A stretch of 64,000 bases of DNA, from positions 4,712,001-4,776,000 of the forward strand of contig OX381721.1 of the NCBI GenBank assembly GCA_947462335.1, in the 5' to 3' direction. Position numbers and translations under genes: made by a program. Positions 10,612 through 22,162 of this stretch are shown piece after piece; within the stretch, counting starts at the first letter, position 1; every line of letters starts with the position of its first letter. This DNA comes from Harmothoe impar (Eukaryota > Annelida > Polychaeta > Phyllodocida > Polynoidae). A model generated the notes under the pieces. The model saw nothing but the letters and a program-made list of their open reading frames with translations, was not told where the DNA came from and made no database searches.

Positions 10612-11087
10612 ACAACATTACAACCAATGTCATCTTTTATTGAAACTTGTCCTTAAGGGGTTAAGGTGATTACTAATATGGAACAGATATGTCCTTAGAT
10701 GAGGAGCATGAGAATTGGGAAACAGGATGAATTTTTAAGGCAACACCATATATATTTAATGCTATCAGGCCCACATGACAAAACTTATGGCTTTTCTTAT
10801 GTCATTGGAATGGGTAGTGGAGGGTACATGGGAGGGGATGGCGGGGGCGGGGGAGCGGTAGAACATATATCATCTAAATGCAATAATGATAGAATAAAGC
10901 ATACATTATGATCATAGCCTCTCCAAGTTTGTTATATCTGTGGTAGATTATGCACAATTTCAGACTCTAATCCTGGAAGTATCGTCATCATAAGGACTGG
11001 GTTATTTCGCTTTGAGTAGGTGCGCTGTATAACTGACGGTTGACATTTTGAATATCATTTTGAATATTATTTCCACAAGCCATCGCT
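10612..11087. other. No supported gene
   Basis: Unique-looking sequence with a G-rich patch near 10815-10860. The short frame at 10699-10911 is low complexity and has no domain or splice context. Confidence 0.3.
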
Positions 11088-12300
11088 ATGGCGGATGCCT
11101 GGTGCTACAGGTGTGGACATGATTATGCACCCCCAAGGGGAGTTGTAAAAAGGAGCCGGCCCATTAAGCCCAGGAGGAGTAAACGCATAGACGGTTCAAA
11201 AAAGACCGTTGAGGAGGTAGCTGCCATCGCCCAGGAGGAGCTGAATGCCAGCCTGGCTACTCTACTGCCAGAGGAAAAGTTTCCCTCGAGGCAGGAATAC
11301 CTCAAATACCTCGATGAACTGGACGTGGCTCACAAGGAGCAGGATCGAGTGGAAAAACTGGAGGAAAAAATCCGGGGACGTTTGACTTTGTGTGTCAAGA
11401 TCAGCGGTCGCCATGAAGAAAAGACCAAGACTCCGAGGACTCTCCTGGACTCCCAAGAGTCAAGCCCTGGAGGAGAGGGTCCCAGGACTTCAACACCGAG
11501 ATTTGATTTACCAGCAGGTAGAGACAGTTATCTTGATCGTTTGACCAAGGTGAAAAAGAAATTTGATCTTAAACGCTATACCAGAGGCCGCGAGCCCAGA
11601 TCACTTTTGTTTGAAGAACTAATGTATGTGTCCCTTAATTGGGCTTGTGTAGGGATTGATGAGGGTACATTTGGTACCCTAGAGAAAATGAAACAGTTCC
11701 TCAGGCATTTGGGTTTTATTTCTTTTAAAGCCTCTAGTGACCTCTATGATAAGCATCAGTTTGCAGGCTATGATGCAGATCTCCGCGAGGAATGTGTACA
11801 TGGGAAGGGTATTGGTGAGTTTTGTTTTGGCAACGACCTTCTATCCAAACAATATTTCGATACAGATAGCCTAAAGAAGGTGAAAGAGCTGCACCGTGAT
11901 AACTCTGCGCGGCCGGGGTAGAGGGCAAGATTCTGGTCGGGAAAGGGGGGATGCCAATCAGGGCTACTTCAATCAGGGTCAGGGTTACCCCCCCAATCAG
12001 GGTAAAGGTTACCAGGGTCAGTACTTTCCCTAAAAAGAATAGTGAAGGTATCAGAATTGATGAGAATGGCAAAATTATAATTTTACAATAGGTTGGGGTG
12101 CGACTCCCGTGCATGTATATTTGGCCATGTCTGCTCTAAGTGTGGCGATCCGACACACAGGTCTACAGGGTGTACCAATGTCAGAATGTATTCAGGATAG
12201 GGCTTACACTCATCTAACAAACGGCTACCAGCAACTGTTCACCCCACTGATGAGTTTGTATGTTTCAAGCCAACCACATGTAGTAGTAGTGACCCAGTGA
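11088..12300 (+). pseudogene. Degenerate gag-like gene of a retrotransposon, with CCHC zinc knuckle
   Basis: An ATG frame of 277 residues (11088-11921) starts MADAWCYRCGHDYAPPRG, with a Cys pair, a basic stretch, a Glu-rich helical part, and a globular-looking C-terminal part from about residue 170. Near 11910 the frame shifts; the next frame continues with an RG-rich and then QGY/NQG-rich tail to a stop at about 12033. After one more stop, 12132-12173 encodes CSKCGDPTHRSTGC, a canonical CX2CX4HX4C knuckle. Capsid-like region, basic or RG linker and knuckle in this order are the layout of a retrotransposon Gag. The family (DIRS-like or Ty3-like) is not resolved, and no protease, RT or integrase follows, so it is a fragment. 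It might instead be a captured host gag-like gene. Confidence 0.5.
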
Positions 12301-14341
12301 GGGCACGTGTTGATGTTAATCAGCTTAGTGGTAGTGTGAATAACAGTGAGGCCGCTGCCCCTTGTGCTAAGTATGTAGGTGAGGTAAAAGGGTTAAGGCA
12401 GTACATGATAAATTGGCCCAATCTGTTTTCTCAGCAAAAATATAACTATGCCATTCAGATACTGTCAGCAAAGATCTGCTGGTTTAATATTTTTACACAC
12501 TATAATATCACATGATATGAAGCTTTCCCTGTGGTAGGTAAACATGGCTAAATATGTTATGCTCATAAATATGCAAATAAGCTGGTGATCTACATGGGGA
12601 TGCAGTATGGTGGTCCGGCTCTATCTTTTTTTTACGATTCATCCATCATATTGAGTGATAATAAACCAGAGGCGAATGCTGCAATAACTAACACTAAAAC
12701 AGGCAGCCGGTCCTGGCAATCACCACCAGGTGTCTCTGTCACAAGGATTAGGCCAACATTTTACGTTTAATTGAACTCTATAGCTCCCATCCAAAATTGG
12801 TTTACTTTAGAGCTCATTGTACTTCTGGGCTATTTTCACACCTTGATAAAGAGACAAAGGTTCAAATTTTTTGGCCTGTTGACTGGGTTATTTCATAAGT
12901 TCAAATTTGGGCCATATTTCACGAGGCTGTAGGCTGATTGAAATGCGGCCCAAAATTCAGCAAGTGAAATAACCCTGACAACATTCCTAAATGAGTGAAA
13001 CTTCATGTTTATTTTTTACCTTTTTCGTTTTAAATAAAATTATCATACAGGGGTAGGGCCTAAATCAGCTTAAATAGCCTTTTTCGACGCTGCTAAACGT
13101 AAACAAACTGCCACTTTGATGACGTCACAAGGCAGCGAAATCCGGCCAATGGTTATTTCACAGGGGGTGTGAAATATGGCACTCTTTGGTAAAAGCAATA
13201 GACATGTTGAGGACATACCCACTATTCTGGTACGCCCTAAATGTACTCACCTTCTAGGGCATACTACTATAATGGTCTGCCCACCATCATCATTGTATTT
13301 AGACATTTGTAAATTACATTCAGAATACTTAACCCAAAGCAAGGTGCAATGAAGCCTGACAAGTAGTCAAATAAGGACCTGGAAACCCTGCCAGTGCCCT
13401 TAGAAAGGATCGTCATTCTGGAGGTAACCTTGACTCCCTTTTTGATGCTGTTTCTTTCTCTGTGTATAGGATTTATACAGTAGGGTTCATAAGGAAAAAC
13501 CCAACAACAATAACTGTTTGGAATTTGAACTTTTCATGCATATATTTTGAAATGTTGTTAGTATCGGTAATAGCTCCTACATTTTAACCAAAAGGTCACT
13601 TTCCAGCTCCAAGGATTAAGGAAGTATGAAATTGCAAATATTGATACCGTCAAAACATGTGAAAAATTGCTTAAAGATAATTTTGGTTATGGACAATGTG
13701 TTCTGCAATTAAATTCTAAGAGCTGAGCATCCAGTGTGCTTTTGAAGTATAGCTTATTATGATGCACTTACCACCCTCACTTATTATTAAGTTTAATTAA
13801 TTGATTTGAAATAAGAACTGAAAACCAAGAGGTATTATACTATTAATTAGGTCATTGAGCTTGAGAGGGATATCGACCACTGATGATAGGTTGTTCCATC
13901 CTGATAAGTTATAGAACTATTTTTGTGTGATTATGTATGTATCTTAATTAGTTTAAGCTAACATACTGATTGACTACCAAGTTCTCTGTTGCGTACCATC
14001 ATACCATCATCTTGTTATTGTTTCATTGTATTGTTCTATTGGCTATAATTCCTGCATGCATACAACATGATGTGACTCCTAATGGGTTACCAAAGTAATG
14101 TCAATTAGACCATTAACTCTATGCGGGTGTATTGGATGTAGTACAGGACAAACAACCCACCAATTTAAAGCAACATGGTCCGATTTTCTCTATGTTTAAA
14201 ATCTTGAATAAATGTGTCTGAAATGTTAGTACAGTAACATATCTGTAGCCCAGTCAAAGAGCTGCATTCATGTAGCATGACAAGGCCAAGGCAATGTGGA
14301 AAGTCAACAAGTTAACATGATGTGTGTAATAACAAGTTATT
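12301..14341. other. No supported gene; one imperfect foldback
   Basis: GGGTTATTTCA at about 12884 pairs with TGAAATAACCC at about 12965-12975, with further imperfect pairing between, so 12884-12975 is a degraded foldback. The same TTATTTCA word recurs near 13143. The rest is unique AT-rich sequence. Confidence 0.35.
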
Positions 14342-14639
14342 GCTGTGTCTCATGAGATTGGGCCAATGTGATAGTCTTTGACCAGGCTGCCATTTTTGAC
14401 CGGGTGCCATCTATGACTGGATAACATCTTTGACAGGCCACCATAGAAAAAAAGGTATTTAAGATTTGATATGGAACAGATAAGATAAAGAAGATGGCAG
14501 TGGGTATATCTCTATTTACAACTTAATCTGCCCTAGATAAACCATTTTATGTCGGGAGGTCAAAGATGGCACCCAGTCAAATTAAAGAGGGTACACAGTT
14601 AACGACGGTCACATTGGCCCAATCTCATGAGACACAGCC
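14342..14639. mobile_element. Foldback element with GGCTGTGTCTCA-type ends, copy 1
   Basis: The left end GCTGTGTCTCATGAGATTGG continues into GCCAATGTGA and matches the reverse complement of the right end over about 30 bases. The flanks of the interior repeat TTTGACCAGG/TTTGACCGGGTG. A longer-armed copy lies at 16257-16523 and a half copy at 51748-51960. No coding frame; a MITE is the simplest reading. Confidence 0.65.
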
Positions 14640-15076
14640 TAATACGAACAAAGGTAAACACTAAGTGCCTTCAAGTGTAACATTACATGCAACCTTTTGT
14701 AATGCATGCATGGATGATGTAAAGGGCACTTTGGTCTCTGCATGCAAGTATGGCTTCTAATTAAGACTTCGTTTTGCTGTTATTTTTTTTTTTTACGATT
14801 CAATAAACCCTTATAGGTGGTGTGTCGTGTAATAGCCTTACTTGACATCATGAATCTTGAATGCTGCCTCAGCATACCTTGTGGGAGTGTATCAGACCTT
14901 TATGGTTGACATGATGCACAAAGCATCAAAACAGCCAAGGGTAGGTCACAATAAAGCAGGGTGCAGCCCTTAAAGGTTTACCAATGTGCGTCAGTAGTGG
15001 ATACTGTAATACAGCACACACAAAAGCCGACAATAAATAACTCTAGACATCAGTTGGACGGTGAGTCTTCACCAAG
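14640..15076. other. Upstream region of the tandem-PEBP gene
   Basis: A degraded member of the CATGATGCA foldback family lies at about 14840-14960. No TATA box at a convincing distance from the ATG at 15077 is evident; AATAAATAA at about 15033 is the only AT-rich box nearby. Confidence 0.3.
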
Positions 15077-18000
15077 ATGTGGCGATCAACACATCTAGCG
15101 GTATATCTCTTTCTGGGAGTAGGACTGTCAGGTTAGGGAAATAGTTTAATTCAGATAACATAAAATTCATGGGAAAATCTGATTCCTGTAAGTGTAGATC
15201 CATATATATTCATTGATATGAATTTGGATTTGCTTAAAAGTAAAATTCTGTGCAGTTTTACTGCTTCATTGTCAATGGTCACTTGTCATTTTGATACACC
15301 CATGCAGCATGCTGTTAATAGTAGTTAACCATTTAAGGACAGATCTATGCCACTATAAAAGTTGTTGTCATGATGCACTAATGCAGCCCCTGTGAGTAAC
15401 TTGCCGATACTACATTGGTGCATCATACTGACACTCCAAGAGTGTCTTTTCCCCATAAGGTCGGCAGGATGTTTAAACGCAGTCCTTGCGAGTAACATCA
15501 TGACGACAAATTTTTAATTTTGTACAGGTCCCATGACCCCGGGAGAGTGCAATACAACCACAGCGTGCAAACCGCCTTGGGTTATTGCACTTTGGCGTAG
15601 TGAATGACCCACCCATAGGTTTAACAGTGACAGGCTGTATTTACAATGAAATAATCATTGTTTCCCATTACAGCAGTGGCAGGGCAGGACACAGCCTGTC
15701 ACCCTGATGTGAGACGTACAGACAGAGGGGTGCGTTGTCTGTCCCTGATACGGCAGAAGGCCCAGGACACCTCAGGGTTCTCTACAGTATGTCTCCCAGA
15801 GCCGTCTGATATAGACGGTTGTCGGGCTGAGACTCGGTTCCCAAACCAGCCCAACTCCCTGTCCATGTTAGTGTTTGGGACGCCCCCTAGGGTGGATCCC
15901 CTGTCTGGTATAGACCGCTACCTCAGTGTGCACTACACCTCTCCCCCAGGTAGTTGATACTATACATTACATGGCTGATACAGCAGTGCTTTCTTCTAAA
16001 GGCAGTGTTCCCATATGCTATGCCTGTCTGCCATAGCTTATGGTGTACAAAGTATTTTTTAATCTTTGAGTATACATGTCGCTAAAAGGTGACATTTGTT
16101 GTCATGATGCACCAATGCAGCCCGGGTGAGTTACTTACTGGAGCTGCATTAGTGCACAGTGCTGACCCTTCTGGAGTGTCTCAACCCCTCAAATCTTTCC
16201 TAAACTTGTCAAGTTTATTGAGTCGCTTTATTTTGTGGCTGTGTAAAGTTGTTCAAGGCTGTGTCTCACGAACTTGGGCCAACGTTTTTGTCTCTGACCA
16301 GGTGCCAGCTCTGACCCGGTGCCAGCTCTGACTGGGTGCCAGCTCTGACCGGCCTGAATAAAAATGGGTTATTTAGGGCAGATGTAGATAGAATTTGGCT
16401 GAAATTTGGGAGAATTTGCCCTAAATAACCTGTTTTTATTCAGGTCGGTAAAATCTTGCACCCGGTCAGAGCTGGCACCCGGTCAGAGACGAAAACATTG
16501 GCCCAAGTTTGTGAGACGCAGCCTCAATTGCATGAAGTGTAGATTCAAGCTATCCCTTAAATTTAGCTGTATTTGATTTAAGTATTTTACAGTTATATAG
16601 CTTAGAGGAAAAAAACAACATTTATTTTTTTAATTAACAAGCTGTCCTCTTCATATCCAGGTAGTTATACAGGATGTGACTATAAATATGAAACCCAGGA
16701 CCTGATTGACTTTGAGTTGGATCCATTGTCTGACTCCCGTGTAAAAGGCTGGGACATAAGGGAGATGCCTCGGTTCAGTTGGCGTGCAGAGAGGAATGAA
16801 CTCTTCACCCTCATATTTCTGGATGTTGACAGGAATGTCATCCATATGGGCTTTGCAAACATCAGAGGCAATGATGTCACCAATGCATTGGTAACTGATG
16901 TATAACTTCATATATCAAGAAAGTTACATTTTGGGAATGGTCATTTTTTAACAAGACAGGGGGTCACAGTCTACGTTTTTTGCCCCCCCCCCGGCAGGTT
17001 GAAATTAAATGTGGCAAACCCCTTTGAGCTTTAGTAAGGCTATTTGGCTATAAAGTGGTGCATTTTCTTTGGTTCCGCCCCCTTAAGTGAGGTCCGAATT
17101 CTTTTGGTCCCCCCCCCAAAATCAATCAACCCCCTGTTGTTAAAAAACGACACCCCCCTTAGTACCAGGATGTCCAACTATGTTGAAAGAACTTTCTTAT
17201 TTATCATGCAATATTTTGCAAAAGGAATAATCAAACTCAACCTCAAATGTCTAGGTCACTAATTTAGCATGTCCCTATGAGCATTCAGTATATCAAACAT
17301 AGGGTTTTATCATTGTTAAATGTCAGTTTTGAAAAGGAAAGAAAATAAGAAAGCAAGGTGGGCTCGTGCACAGAACCCCTTAATAGTTTTGGTACTGACT
17401 ATATCACAAATGACACCTTCTAAAGTCTGTATTTGGCTGCATTATATAGCCATAGAGTAGGTATAAAATATTGCCATTGCTTTACATTCTTTGTAAAATC
17501 TGGTCTATGTGGAATTTACAGGTGTTGAGGCGATACGAAGGATCAGATGCACGGTGGAGTGGTGCGCTTGTCTACTCCTTCCTACTGTACAAACAGAGGG
17601 GGCTGATAGTCTCAGACGAAGAGCCTTTACTATTCAACCTCTCTAACTTAGTACAAAAGCATCACCTGGATGGTAAATGGAATGTTCTCACTTTGTAATA
17701 TTTGCATCTCATTGATATTGTAGACAAAAGTGGTGAATCAGTGAAAATGGTAAGAAATCCTATGTACCGTAAAACCTCGCCTATAAGCCAAATTTTATTT
17801 GACGTTTTTATTTGCTATAAGCCAAATTTTAAGCCCAAACTCCCATTTGGCTTATAGGCGAGGTTTTAATAATGTAGAAACATAGTGAAAACAAATTTCA
17901 AGCACTTTTGTTATAAGCCAAATTTTTACTCCTAAACTCACATTCGGCTTATAGCCAAGGTCGGCTTGTAGCCAAGGTTTTACGGTAGTAATAAATTTGA

Positions 18001-21000
18001 GTTTGGGCAGTCTTGAGCAAATTTTGATGGTACCACAATATTTATTCACTTAACTGCATCAACCTACTAGAATATTTTCACCTGTAGTCAGCCACATACC
18101 TTGGAATGGACACTGGATTATTGGAGTATTTGACTATGTCGAGCTGATTGTAAAGGTGCCTGCTCCACCATCCAGGTCCTGTTGGCATCAACTGGCTGAT
18201 CCTAGACGCTGACCCATACTCTGTACAGCTCTCCAACACACACCTTTCACAACAATTCTGTCCACTCTTAACCCAGAAGGGTGAGTTTAACTCTAAGGAT
18301 ATAAATATCAACAACAAGTGGTAAGAGCCATTTTAAATACATTCTTAAAGATTGGATTTCTCTTGTATTCATAGATAAACAAACAGAAATGATATTGATA
18401 TGTTGTGTATAATCTTGTTAGGGTAACCCTGCATTCATTCATCATTAGAACAAAGTGCTAACGCAAATGCAATGCGGTCAAAAGCAGGGGTAGACACTAA
18501 CATTTGAGACCATGGGTTAGCCGGGCCTGTGGCTCAGGAAAGTTGTGGCCCTTTGATTAAAGCTGTGGGCACAGGAATTTTTCAAGGTAGGACAGTAAAA
18601 TGGACCCATCTATTAAGAGTCTTAGTCTCTAGAAACCTTAACAATGGTCCAATTCGCAAGCCGTAAAAATTGGCATGTAAAGCAAGGTTAGGGCCACTCG
18701 GAAAATTATGGGTCCTGACCCAAAACTATGGACCATTGGCTCCTGGCCCAGCGTTTATGTCTGATAAGCAGTTAAACATAATAGATGACTATGACATCGA
18801 TCTTTGTGATACCTTACAGCACTGGAGGAGAATGCACCAGACCTGCCCTTCCTGACTCAGCCCTACAACCTGACGGTGCACCTCCGTGTCAGGTTTACGT
18901 CTGATGACTTTACGTACAAGTGTGGGCCACTCTCAATCACTCACCCGTAAGTATCAGGTTGTATAGCATACTTAAAGGTATGCAACACTATCTATGCATA
19001 AGGCATCTGGTGGCAAAAAAATGAACTACCTGCAACCATGATATTTGCAGATTTATCTTACTTATGTCCTGATCTACTTCTATCAACCATTTAAGTGCCA
19101 TACCTTGGCTTTCTACATATCTTGATCACGGTAATTCCTTAAGGGCCGCATTCTACGATGTAGAATGTGGCCGTTAAAGGGTTTATTCAAATGTCTTATG
19201 TTATTGGTTCTTTTCAGGCTATTTTTATAGAGTACGAAAATGTTGCATTTTTCACTTGGGGTATATAGAAGAGATCTTAAATGAGATAATGCTGGAAGAA
19301 TTATAACGCTAGCCCTACTAGAATATGCTTAATCTGTTATTTCTTTGCAAAATGTAGGGGTGCATTCGGAGGACAAGAGGGCTCTGTCTTACCATAAAGT
19401 GAACTGACTCAGGAAAAAATTTTGCTTTCAATCTCCATTCCCTTACTTATAGGGGAGGAGTTGAGGCCAGCATGTTTCATCAGACGTTTGGTGCATGGCT
19501 TAGCCTCTAGGTGGCTGCACCAACACAGCCGATACCTATGCCGGTTTGGTCGATATCTTTTGCATGTCTAGATGCATGGACACACACCCTGATACCCACA
19601 CAGGGGAGAAACCTCTCTTGTGTTACCTACCTTACAACTTATCATAGTAATGTAGATACATCTATCCCGTTTAGTTCATCCTGGTGTAAAGAAAGAACTC
19701 TCCATTTCCCGACCTCCCCTCTCCATTTCTCGACCTCCCTTCTCCATCCCCCGACCTCCTTCTCTATCCCCCGACCTCCCTTCTCTTTAGCCTACCTCCG
19801 TATGTTTATATATTTTAAGATGTCTAAGAGGGATTGGTATGCTGTATGCAGCACAATATATGGCAATACTGTATTCACATACGGACGTGATATGGAGGCG
19901 AAAAAAAAAAGTTCTCCTTCCCAATACGGATCCTGTATACATAATTATGGTCTGCATTTTTACTCCCTCCTGTGACCCCATATTTTCTTGTTTTCAACAT
20001 GTTCCTAATCATCATATAAATGCATGTCTGCATTTATATTGAGAGATTGTAGGAAGATTTTTTTGTGCATTTAAAATTCTAGAAAAATGTGATGTTCTCA
20101 TGAGGGCCTATACATTATGTTCTCAAATCTAAATGCTCTCTAAAAGGCAAATAAACACTGTGAAATATTATGTTCCATAAGCTTCAGGTAAGGGGCATTA
20201 AGGAAAATTGATGGTCGATCTAAGATTAGCTAGATTGTCTTGTATACCTTCAACCCTTAAAGGGGTCACGTTTATTTGTCACCATGTTTATTTGGCAAAT
20301 GCATTGAAACACTGCCTTTAAAAAGATCCCCTCCTTCCCAAATAAAAGTCTTAAATATGGGGTTCACAGTACAGCACATGTCTCATTCTAGTGGCAGCGA
20401 CCTGTTCCTGGACCCGATTGGTAACCCCATCCTGAATGCGGCTGACCTACGGGCAGAGTCTAATCACAGGCACTCCCTGGAGATGTACAGCAAGTCTCCT
20501 AATAATGATATAGACTTTGCAGGTGAGTCAGGAAGTGGTCACTTCTTAATAACAGGGAGGGTGGGCTTGGTGAATTTAAGGGGGGGGGGATAAGGACCCC
20601 TCTCAAGAAGGGGGAACAAAAATATCACACCCTCCTTAGCGGAAAAGCCCACATGTTACTTTAGCTCAAAGGGGTCAGCCGCGCTCAATATCAACCTACC
20701 TGGGGGAAGCAAAAATGTTGACCCCACCCACAGGGGGACTAGGTAGTTTTGGACCCACTCTCGCTAAAATCCACCAACCCCATTTGTTAAAAAATAACCA
20801 CTCCCTGATACAAAACTAAGTTTTCTCAAATATTGTACTTTAAGAGCAACATATTGTTTTGATACATGAACGCCAGATGCAGCATAGGTGAAAGATACTT
20901 TCCTGGTGCTGCATTCATAAACAGTTTATTGTTGCAATTGCTGTACTAGACCAATCAGAGACACTCCTACTAAATGAACAGTCTTCTTTGACATGTACCA

Positions 21001-22162
21001 AACATGTAAGTTATTATTTGTAACTTTGAGTTCTGGGCCTAGCTAACAAAAACAATTTTTGCCTGCTGCGTCTATTGACTTTTCCCTGTAACACCATTTG
21101 TTGATCTTATGGATTGCTCCTGTAGGAAAAAGTCTAAATACATCAAGTTTTGCTGGCTCTAGAATCTACTGTTTTTTACTGGGTGGTAGTGTTGTGATAT
21201 CCCACTGCCTTTGTATGTAAAATCTTTTAAACTTTGAATTCCTCTTAATTCCAGATAAGCTATACACCATGTTGATAATAGATGGAGATGTCTCTATCCT
21301 TCATGGACTCATCATCAACCTTGAGGGACCTGACAAAAGTTTGGGTGACGTAATCGCGCCGTACCGGGAGCCGGGGCCTCCATCTGTACACACCTACTAC
21401 TTCCTGCTGTACGAACAGAGGACACACATCAGTGTCGCTGCCACCGCCGGCTTCACACAGACCAACTGCCACTTTGTCAGGTAGGGCACCACTTGTTAGT
21501 TATTTATGTCAAATTAAAAAAACTGTACCACTAACAGGTAGGGCACCACTTGGTGTTTTAGTGTTATTTATAAATGTTATAACTGCCACCGCCGGCTTCA
21601 CTCAGACCAACTGTCCCTCTGTCAGGTAGGCACCACTTGTAAGTTATTTATGTAAGTATAATAACTGTCCCTTTAACAGGTAGGGTACCTCATGGTGTTT
21701 TTTTGTTGTTTATGAATTATAAAGCTGCCACCACCGGCTTCACTCAGACCAACTTTACACATCACTAAATTGTGTTTTTTAAGAATATTTGATAGAATCA
21801 AAACCTCCTGGGAACAGACCACTTACTAAGCTGTTATGAAGCCCTAAAATTCTCTGTAGGGGTTGGTGAGAGCTTAATAATACCCCTCGTGCTGGATTAT
21901 GCCCATTTGGTGTCATGAATATCTGGAAAGGTGAATCTTCAAGTAGTGTACCATAAAATAAAATCAAAATTAAGAAGAACTTCCTACTTTTGACAAGAAG
22001 AGTGATTAATATGGTTGTTTCCCTTACAGGTGCCTGCATGGTGTAGTACAGGCCCTTATCTCTGTGAACAACCTACAGCTAGTGGGGGCCACCTGGATGA
22101 GAGCTGATGATGACGACTACGTACAATGTATGAAGGGGCCAGTGACCACCCGGTTCCTGTAG
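15077..22162 (+). CDS. Secreted protein with two tandem PEBP-like domains, nine exons
   Basis: Exons: 15077-15131, 15674-15949, 16661-16890, 17522-17672, 18176-18280, 18820-18946, 20392-20522, 21255-21480, 22030-22162. All junctions are GT-AG, phases agree throughout, and the joined frame is 477 codons plus TAG. Residues 1 to about 22 form a signal peptide (MWRSTHLAVYLFLGVGLS then AVAG). PEBP domain 1 is about 99-262 (LFTLIFLDVD, ANIRGNDV, VYSFLLYKQ, PVGINWLILDADP). Domain 2 is about 288-457 (YTMLIIDGDVS, IINLEG, YYFLLYEQ). The canonical DPDxP and GxHR ligand-site motifs are replaced in both. There are ten cysteines and two NXS/T sites (226, 289), consistent with extracellular folding. PEBP proteins bind phospholipid head groups or inhibit kinases and proteases; with altered pockets, function here is unknown. 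The first ATG preceding a good signal peptide fixes the start. Exon 3 could alternatively end at GAT before GTATAAC. Confidence 0.85.
15362..15510. repeat. CATGATGCA foldback repeat in intron 1
   Basis: TTGTCATGATG at the left pairs with CATCATGACGACAA at the right. The interior contains GCACTAATGCAGCCCCTG and GACACTCC, the words shared with the other family members. It lies between exons 1 and 2 of the PEBP gene. Confidence 0.55.
16090..16195. repeat. CATGATGCA foldback repeat in intron 2
   Basis: It begins GACATTTGTTGTCATGATGC, then ACCAATGCAGCCCGGGTGAG, and includes GGAGCTGCATTAGTGCA and GGAGTGTCTCAACCCC. The same order of words is found in the copies at 3247 and 15362. Confidence 0.55.
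16257..16523. mobile_element. Foldback element with GGCTGTGTCTCA-type ends, copy 2, in intron 2
   Basis: The two halves pair over roughly 100 bases or more, starting GGCTGTGTCTCACGAACTTG at the left and the reverse complement GGCTGCGTCTCACAAACTTG from the right. Inside, GGTGCCAGCTCTGACC is repeated three times in the left arm. The centre, around 16390, separates GGTTATTTAGGGCA from TGCCCTAAATAACC. Almost the whole element is a hairpin. It sits between exons 2 and 3. Confidence 0.75.
16933..17161. mobile_element. Poly-G foldback element in intron 3
   Basis: Left end GGAATGGTCATTTTTTAAC leads into a G run; the right end has CCCCCTGTTGTTAAAAAACG. Ends of this type, with G/C runs just inside, recur at 20535-20808, 44325-44640 and 61066. 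No coding capacity. Confidence 0.6.
17765..17987. mobile_element. Foldback element with TACCGTAAAACC ends in intron 4
   Basis: Termini TACCGTAAAACCTCG and CCAAGGTTTTACGGTA are inverted repeats. Inside, CCTATAAGCCAAATTTTA and its inverse (TTTGGCTTATAGGCGAGG) alternate several times, so the element can fold in more than one way. A similar GGCTTATAAGAGG fragment occurs near 28770. Confidence 0.6.
20535..20808. mobile_element. Poly-G foldback element just after exon 7
   Basis: The left end (AAGTGGTCACTTCTTAATAAC, trimmed) and right end (GTTAAAAAATAACCACTCCC) are diverged inverted repeats of the poly-G family. AAAGGGGTCAGCC followed by CGCTCAA inside matches the copy at 61200. It begins only about 12 bases beyond the exon 7 donor. 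Confidence 0.55.
20866..20920. repeat. GAATGCA foldback fragment in intron 7
   Basis: GAACGCCAGATGCAGCA pairs imperfectly with GGTGCTGCATTC over a short spacer. It is a reduced member of the dispersed foldback family. Confidence 0.4.
21481..21760 (+). repeat. Two extra copies of the exon 8 end in the last intron
   Basis: The last part of exon 8 (GCCACCGCCGGCTTCAC, then CAGACCAACTG and a GTAGGG-type donor) is repeated at about 21581-21625 and, less completely, at about 21723-21755, with GGCACCACTTGT-like sequence between. The spacing is about 140 bases. The first extra copy keeps a donor (TCAG then GTAGGC) but I see no acceptor that would make it a full exon. Confidence 0.7.

Noticed and set aside
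18078..18317. Minus-strand frame overlapping exon 5 of the PEBP gene
   Set aside because: Shadow of the plus-strand exon, which is supported by splice phase on both sides.
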